A stretch of DNA of 7,881 bases from Planctomycetaceae bacterium (lineage in GTDB: Bacteria; Planctomycetota; UBA1135; GCA-002686595): contig JABWBL010000142.1 in NCBI GenBank assembly GCA_013360535.1, positions 1 to 7,881 on the forward strand, read 5' to 3'. Each line of letters begins with the position of its first letter. The first letter of the stretch is position 1. A program made the translations under genes and the position numbers. Positions 5,588-7,881 of the stretch are shown one piece after another. Under the pieces are notes generated by a model that did no database searches, had not been told where the DNA came from, and saw only the letters and a list, made by a program, of their open reading frames with translations.

Positions 5588-7498
5588 TCAGGGACAGATC
5601 ACGAACTGCAGGCCGTCGGTGAGGTTGGCGTTGAGCGCGGCGCCGGAGTCGCGGTACCAGACCTGCGCGTAGAAGACTTGGCCGGGCGACAGCGGGTTGC
5701 CGAGGGAGGTCGAGTTGGCGTGCATCCAGGCGAGCCAGTCGAGGGTGTAGGAGCCTGAGCAGGTGGCCGCGGTGCCGCCGCTCGAGCCGATGCCGGTGCG
5801 CACGCGCGGGACGCCGACGCAGAGGTAGCTGCTGCTGGTGAAGGAGTAGGGCGACTGGGCGGAGGAGAGCGAGTAGACGAGGCTCGCCTGCTTGAAGCGC
5901 GGCAGCGAGGTGGCCGTGAGGAAGAAACCCGAGTTGCTCGACGCGCTCGCGACGCCGGAAGAGGCCATCGCGGGCACGCAGCCGGCGACGCTGGTGCCGG
6001 CGGTGCAGTAACGACCGGCGACACCGGGATCGGTCGAGCCGTCGCAGTTGTCGTCGATGCCGTTGCAGACCTCCGTCGCGCCCGGATTCACCGCCGGACT
6101 CGTGTCGTCGCAGTCCGTGCGGTCGGCGACGAAGCCGACGGGCGGGACGCTGCCGGCCGCTTGCGTCGTCACGAACCGGTCGCCGTAGCCGTCGCCGTCC
6201 GCGTCGCGGAACCAGGTCGAGAGCGCGAAGGCGAGGTAGGCGTCGGGAAGCGTGTCCTGGATCTCGCCGGGCACGAGGTTCGTCGCGCTGGTCACGAAGC
6301 CGCTCCACAGGCCGTCGTCGCTGACACCGGCGCAGGAGACCACGGACGAGTTGGGTTCGGTCGCCGGGAGGAGCGGCGCGCTCATGCGCACGGCGCCGCC
6401 GGTGGCGACGTTGACGATGAACTGGTCGCTCGCGAAGCCGCCGAGTCCCGGCAGGAGGTCGGTGGTGGTCGACGTGAGCGCGACGAACTGGCCGTTGCTC
6501 GACAGGCGCGCGGAGAAGATCGAGCCGTTGGGCGCCTGTCCGCTCGGGAGGCGCGGAACGAGGCGCGTCGTTCCGGCGGAGCGGTCGCGCAGGAACTGGT
6601 TGAGCAGGCCCGCGGGCGCGGGCTCGAAGTTCGTGGCGCGCGAGCCGAACAGGATGCGGCTGCCGTCGTGGGAGATCGAGGCGCCGAGGTTGTTGGCGTT
6701 GGCCGAGGTGCCGCTCGAGGAAACGCTCACTTCCTCGAGCACGTTGGCGTTCGCCGCGGCGAGGAAGATGCGCGCCTGCACCGCGGTGGGGCCGAAGTTG
6801 GTCGCGAGCGAGTAGAACGCCACGAGCTGGCCGTTGCCGGAGATCACCGGCATGTCCGAGTAGCCGTTGGAGAGCGCGCCCGCGGGCGTGCGGCTCACCA
6901 GCCACGTCGTGCCGGCGTTCATGTCGCGCACGAACACGTCGACCTGCGCGTTGGTGTCGTTCGGGACGAGGTTCGACGCCGCGCTGCCGAAGGCGACGCG
7001 CGAGCCATCCGCGGAGATCGAGGGGCTGCGGCTCGAGCTGCTCGGCAGCGCGCCCGAGAACGTGACGTTGACGAGCTCGGTGGTCCCGCTGAGCAGGTCG
7101 CGGCGCAGCACGTTGTCCGTTCCGGGCGCACCACCCGCGACGAGGTTGCTGGCGCGCGTCTGGAACACGACGTAGCGGCCGTCGTCGGACACGCCGCCAC
7201 CGGTCGAGTCGCCGTTCCCTTCGCCGCCGCCGGTGCCGACGCTCGCACGCACCGTCGTTCCCGCGACACGGTCGTGCACGAACACGTCGTACTTGCCGTT
7301 CAGGTCGCCCGCGACGAGGTTCGAGGCGGAGCTCGCGAACACGAGGAAGCGCCCGTCGGCCGACAGCGCATCGGGACCGAACGCATCCTCGCAAGGACCG
7401 TTGCCGTGGGCACCCGTCGGACTCAGCGACAGCTTGGTGACCGTCTGGGCGGCGACGGGCGGGACGAGTGCGGCGACGAGCAGGAAGCGGGCGAGCAT
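5588..7498 (-). CDS. Exported seven-repeat beta-propeller protein with MopE-type metal-binding motif and Cys-Pro C-terminal module (paralog 2)
   Basis: 636 residues from the ATG at 7498. An in-frame ATG at 7570 would add 24 residues before the signal peptide and is less likely. The signal peptide is MLARFLLVAALVPPVAA, with cleavage after A17 before QTVTKL. Seven repeats start near residues 41, 101, 159, 217, 273, 330 and 390, with cores such as LSADGRFLVFASSASNLVAG, a pattern fitting a seven-bladed propeller. The MopE-like motif is more canonical than in its paralog: DADGDGYGDR (432-441), TDCDDTSPAVNPGATEVC (461-478), then NGIDDNCDG (479-487). The C-terminal module has Cys 498, 507, 560, 580 and 635 and ends FVICP. 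From the cysteine before it to the end, the module aligns without gaps to paralog 1, with about 69 of 127 residues identical by hand count. It is probably secreted or surface-bound; no enzyme motif is seen. No Shine-Dalgarno sequence is visible. The metallophosphatase gene lies 136 bp upstream on the same strand. Confidence 0.9.
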   Translation of the reverse strand: MLARFLLVAALVPPVAAQTVTKLSLSPTGAHGNGPCEDAFGPDALSADGRFLVFASSASNLVAGDLNGKYDVFVHDRVAGTTVRASVGTGGGEGNGDSTGGGVSDDGRYVVFQTRASNLVAGGAPGTDNVLRRDLLSGTTELVNVTFSGALPSSSSRSPSISADGSRVAFGSAASNLVPNDTNAQVDVFVRDMNAGTTWLVSRTPAGALSNGYSDMPVISGNGQLVAFYSLATNFGPTAVQARIFLAAANANVLEEVSVSSSGTSANANNLGASISHDGSRILFGSRATNFEPAPAGLLNQFLRDRSAGTTRLVPRLPSGQAPNGSIFSARLSSNGQFVALTSTTTDLLPGLGGFASDQFIVNVATGGAVRMSAPLLPATEPNSSVVSCAGVSDDGLWSGFVTSATNLVPGEIQDTLPDAYLAFALSTWFRDADGDGYGDRFVTTQAAGSVPPVGFVADRTDCDDTSPAVNPGATEVCNGIDDNCDGSTDPGVAGRYCTAGTSVAGCVPAMASSGVASASSNSGFFLTATSLPRFKQASLVYSLSSAQSPYSFTSSSYLCVGVPRVRTGIGSSGGTAATCSGSYTLDWLAWMHANSTSLGNPLSPGQVFYAQVWYRDSGAALNANLTDGLQFVICP

Positions 7499-7603
7499 GG
7501 CGGGCGGAGCGGGGAAGGCGGGAGGCACGGAGCGGCGGGTGGGGCCGGAACGTGGCAAGTTGCATTCCACGCGCGGGAGAGGCCGCCGGGCGGGTGCGCT
7601 GTT

Positions 7604-7623
7604 CGCTCGCTCACGCGCGAGCG
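7604..7623 (-). terminator. Hairpin after the metallophosphatase gene
   Basis: CGCTCGC (7604-7610) and GCGAGCG (7617-7623) form a perfect 7-bp GC stem with a 6-base loop, 11 bp beyond the stop at 7635 on the minus strand. No T-run follows. It may separate the phosphatase transcript from the exported-protein gene that begins at 7498; the remaining bases 7499-7603 should hold that gene's promoter, though none is obvious. Confidence 0.4.
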
Positions 7624-7634
7624 TGCGGAAGCGC

Positions 7635-7881
7635 TCAGGCCTGCACGTAGGCGCGTGCGGCCTTGACCGAGCGGAACTCGTCGAGCTCGGGCGAGTAGGC
7701 GGTCAGCTTGCCGCCGTAGACGCAGCCGGTGTCGAGGCCGATCGCCACCGGGCGGCCCCGCAGCGAGTGCACACGCGGCAGTTGGCTCGGGGTGTGGCCG
7801 AAGAGCACGAGCTCGGGCCCGACGTAGCTCTCGTACCACCACGGATTGCCGCGGCCGGCGAGGCGGCGCAGCGCGGTCAGG
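7635..7881 (-). CDS. Calcineurin-like metallophosphatase, C-terminal fragment (ApaH/PrpA type)
   Basis: Only the last 81 residues are in the window; the gene enters from the right edge and stops with TGA at 7637-7635. The visible part contains ELVLFGHTPSQLP (23-35), whose GHTP histidine is the usual last metal ligand region of the fold. It also contains VAIGLDTGCVYGGKLTAYS (45-63), the strongly conserved C-terminal signature of bacterial PrpA-like Ser/Thr phosphatases and symmetrical diadenosine tetraphosphatase relatives. These enzymes use a two-metal centre to hydrolyse phosphoesters in the cytoplasm. The metal-binding N-terminal motifs (GDxHG, GDxxDRG, GNHE) lie outside the window, so protein phosphatase and nucleotide hydrolase cannot be told apart. 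Confidence 0.88.
   Translation of the reverse strand, partial: LTALRRLAGRGNPWWYESYVGPELVLFGHTPSQLPRVHSLRGRPVAIGLDTGCVYGGKLTAYSPELDEFRSVKAARAYVQA

Noticed and set aside
2745..7498. Simple tandem duplication of a gene-plus-repeat unit
   Set aside because: Repeats are about 89% identical at DNA level while the genes are about 54% identical in their best protein domain, and the DNA between repeat and gene is unrelated.
5547..7666. Frames of 672 (minus) and 501 (plus) residues over the second exported-protein gene
   Set aside because: Arg-rich low-complexity shadows; the frame 5588-7498 alone has a signal peptide, repeats and a conserved C-terminus.
1..7881. tRNA, rRNA, riboswitch or CRISPR array
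   Set aside because: No cloverleaf, no regularly spaced short repeats and no recognisable riboswitch core were seen on either strand; the regular repetition in the exported-protein genes is protein-level.

Overview
The window is a GC-rich bacterial chromosome segment with four complete protein genes, two genes cut by the window edges, and two broken transposase remnants. No RNA gene, CRISPR array or prophage was seen. The two large secreted proteins combine a Dx-DG repeat propeller, a MopE-like Asp/Cys motif and a C-terminal module ending in Cys-Pro. I associate that architecture with Planctomycetota, especially marine Saltatorellus/Engelhardtia-type lineages. This is an inference from recalled protein style, not from a marker gene. 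Several starts lack a Shine-Dalgarno sequence, which fits such a host but does not prove it.

Left part (1-2742): an AraC-family regulator (861-1790, minus) is followed 16 bp downstream by the N-terminal two thirds of a GT1/GT28-like glycosyltransferase (1-844, minus, leaves the window). The two probably share a transcript. Across a 118-bp intergenic region, an NmrA-like NAD(P)-binding atypical SDR (1909-2742, plus) is transcribed divergently. AraC regulator next to a divergent oxidoreductase is a classic local-control layout, and the intergenic region carries overlapping inverted repeats that could be the operator.

Middle and right part (2743-7634): two paralogous exported proteins lie in tandem on the minus strand (3128-5062 and 5588-7498). 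Each has a signal peptide, seven repeats spaced about 58 residues apart (consistent with a seven-bladed propeller), a MopE-type putative metal-binding motif and a 127-residue Cys-containing C-terminal module. Downstream of each gene, at almost the same distance, is a 120-bp direct repeat (2745-2864 and 5218-5337, 107/120 identical by hand count). This repeat is the 5' end of an IS110-family transposase gene. Copy 1 is joined to a piece of the transposase middle and copy 2 to the transposase C-terminus. Both share the same first deletion junction and the same D-to-E change in the catalytic GLD motif. The repeats are much more alike than the neighbouring paralogous genes, so a simple tandem duplication of gene plus repeat does not explain them. 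A small defective IS110 derivative that was copied after it broke is a better fit.

Right edge (7635-7881, minus): the C-terminus of a calcineurin-like (ApaH/PrpA-type) metallophosphatase, followed by a 7-bp-stem hairpin.
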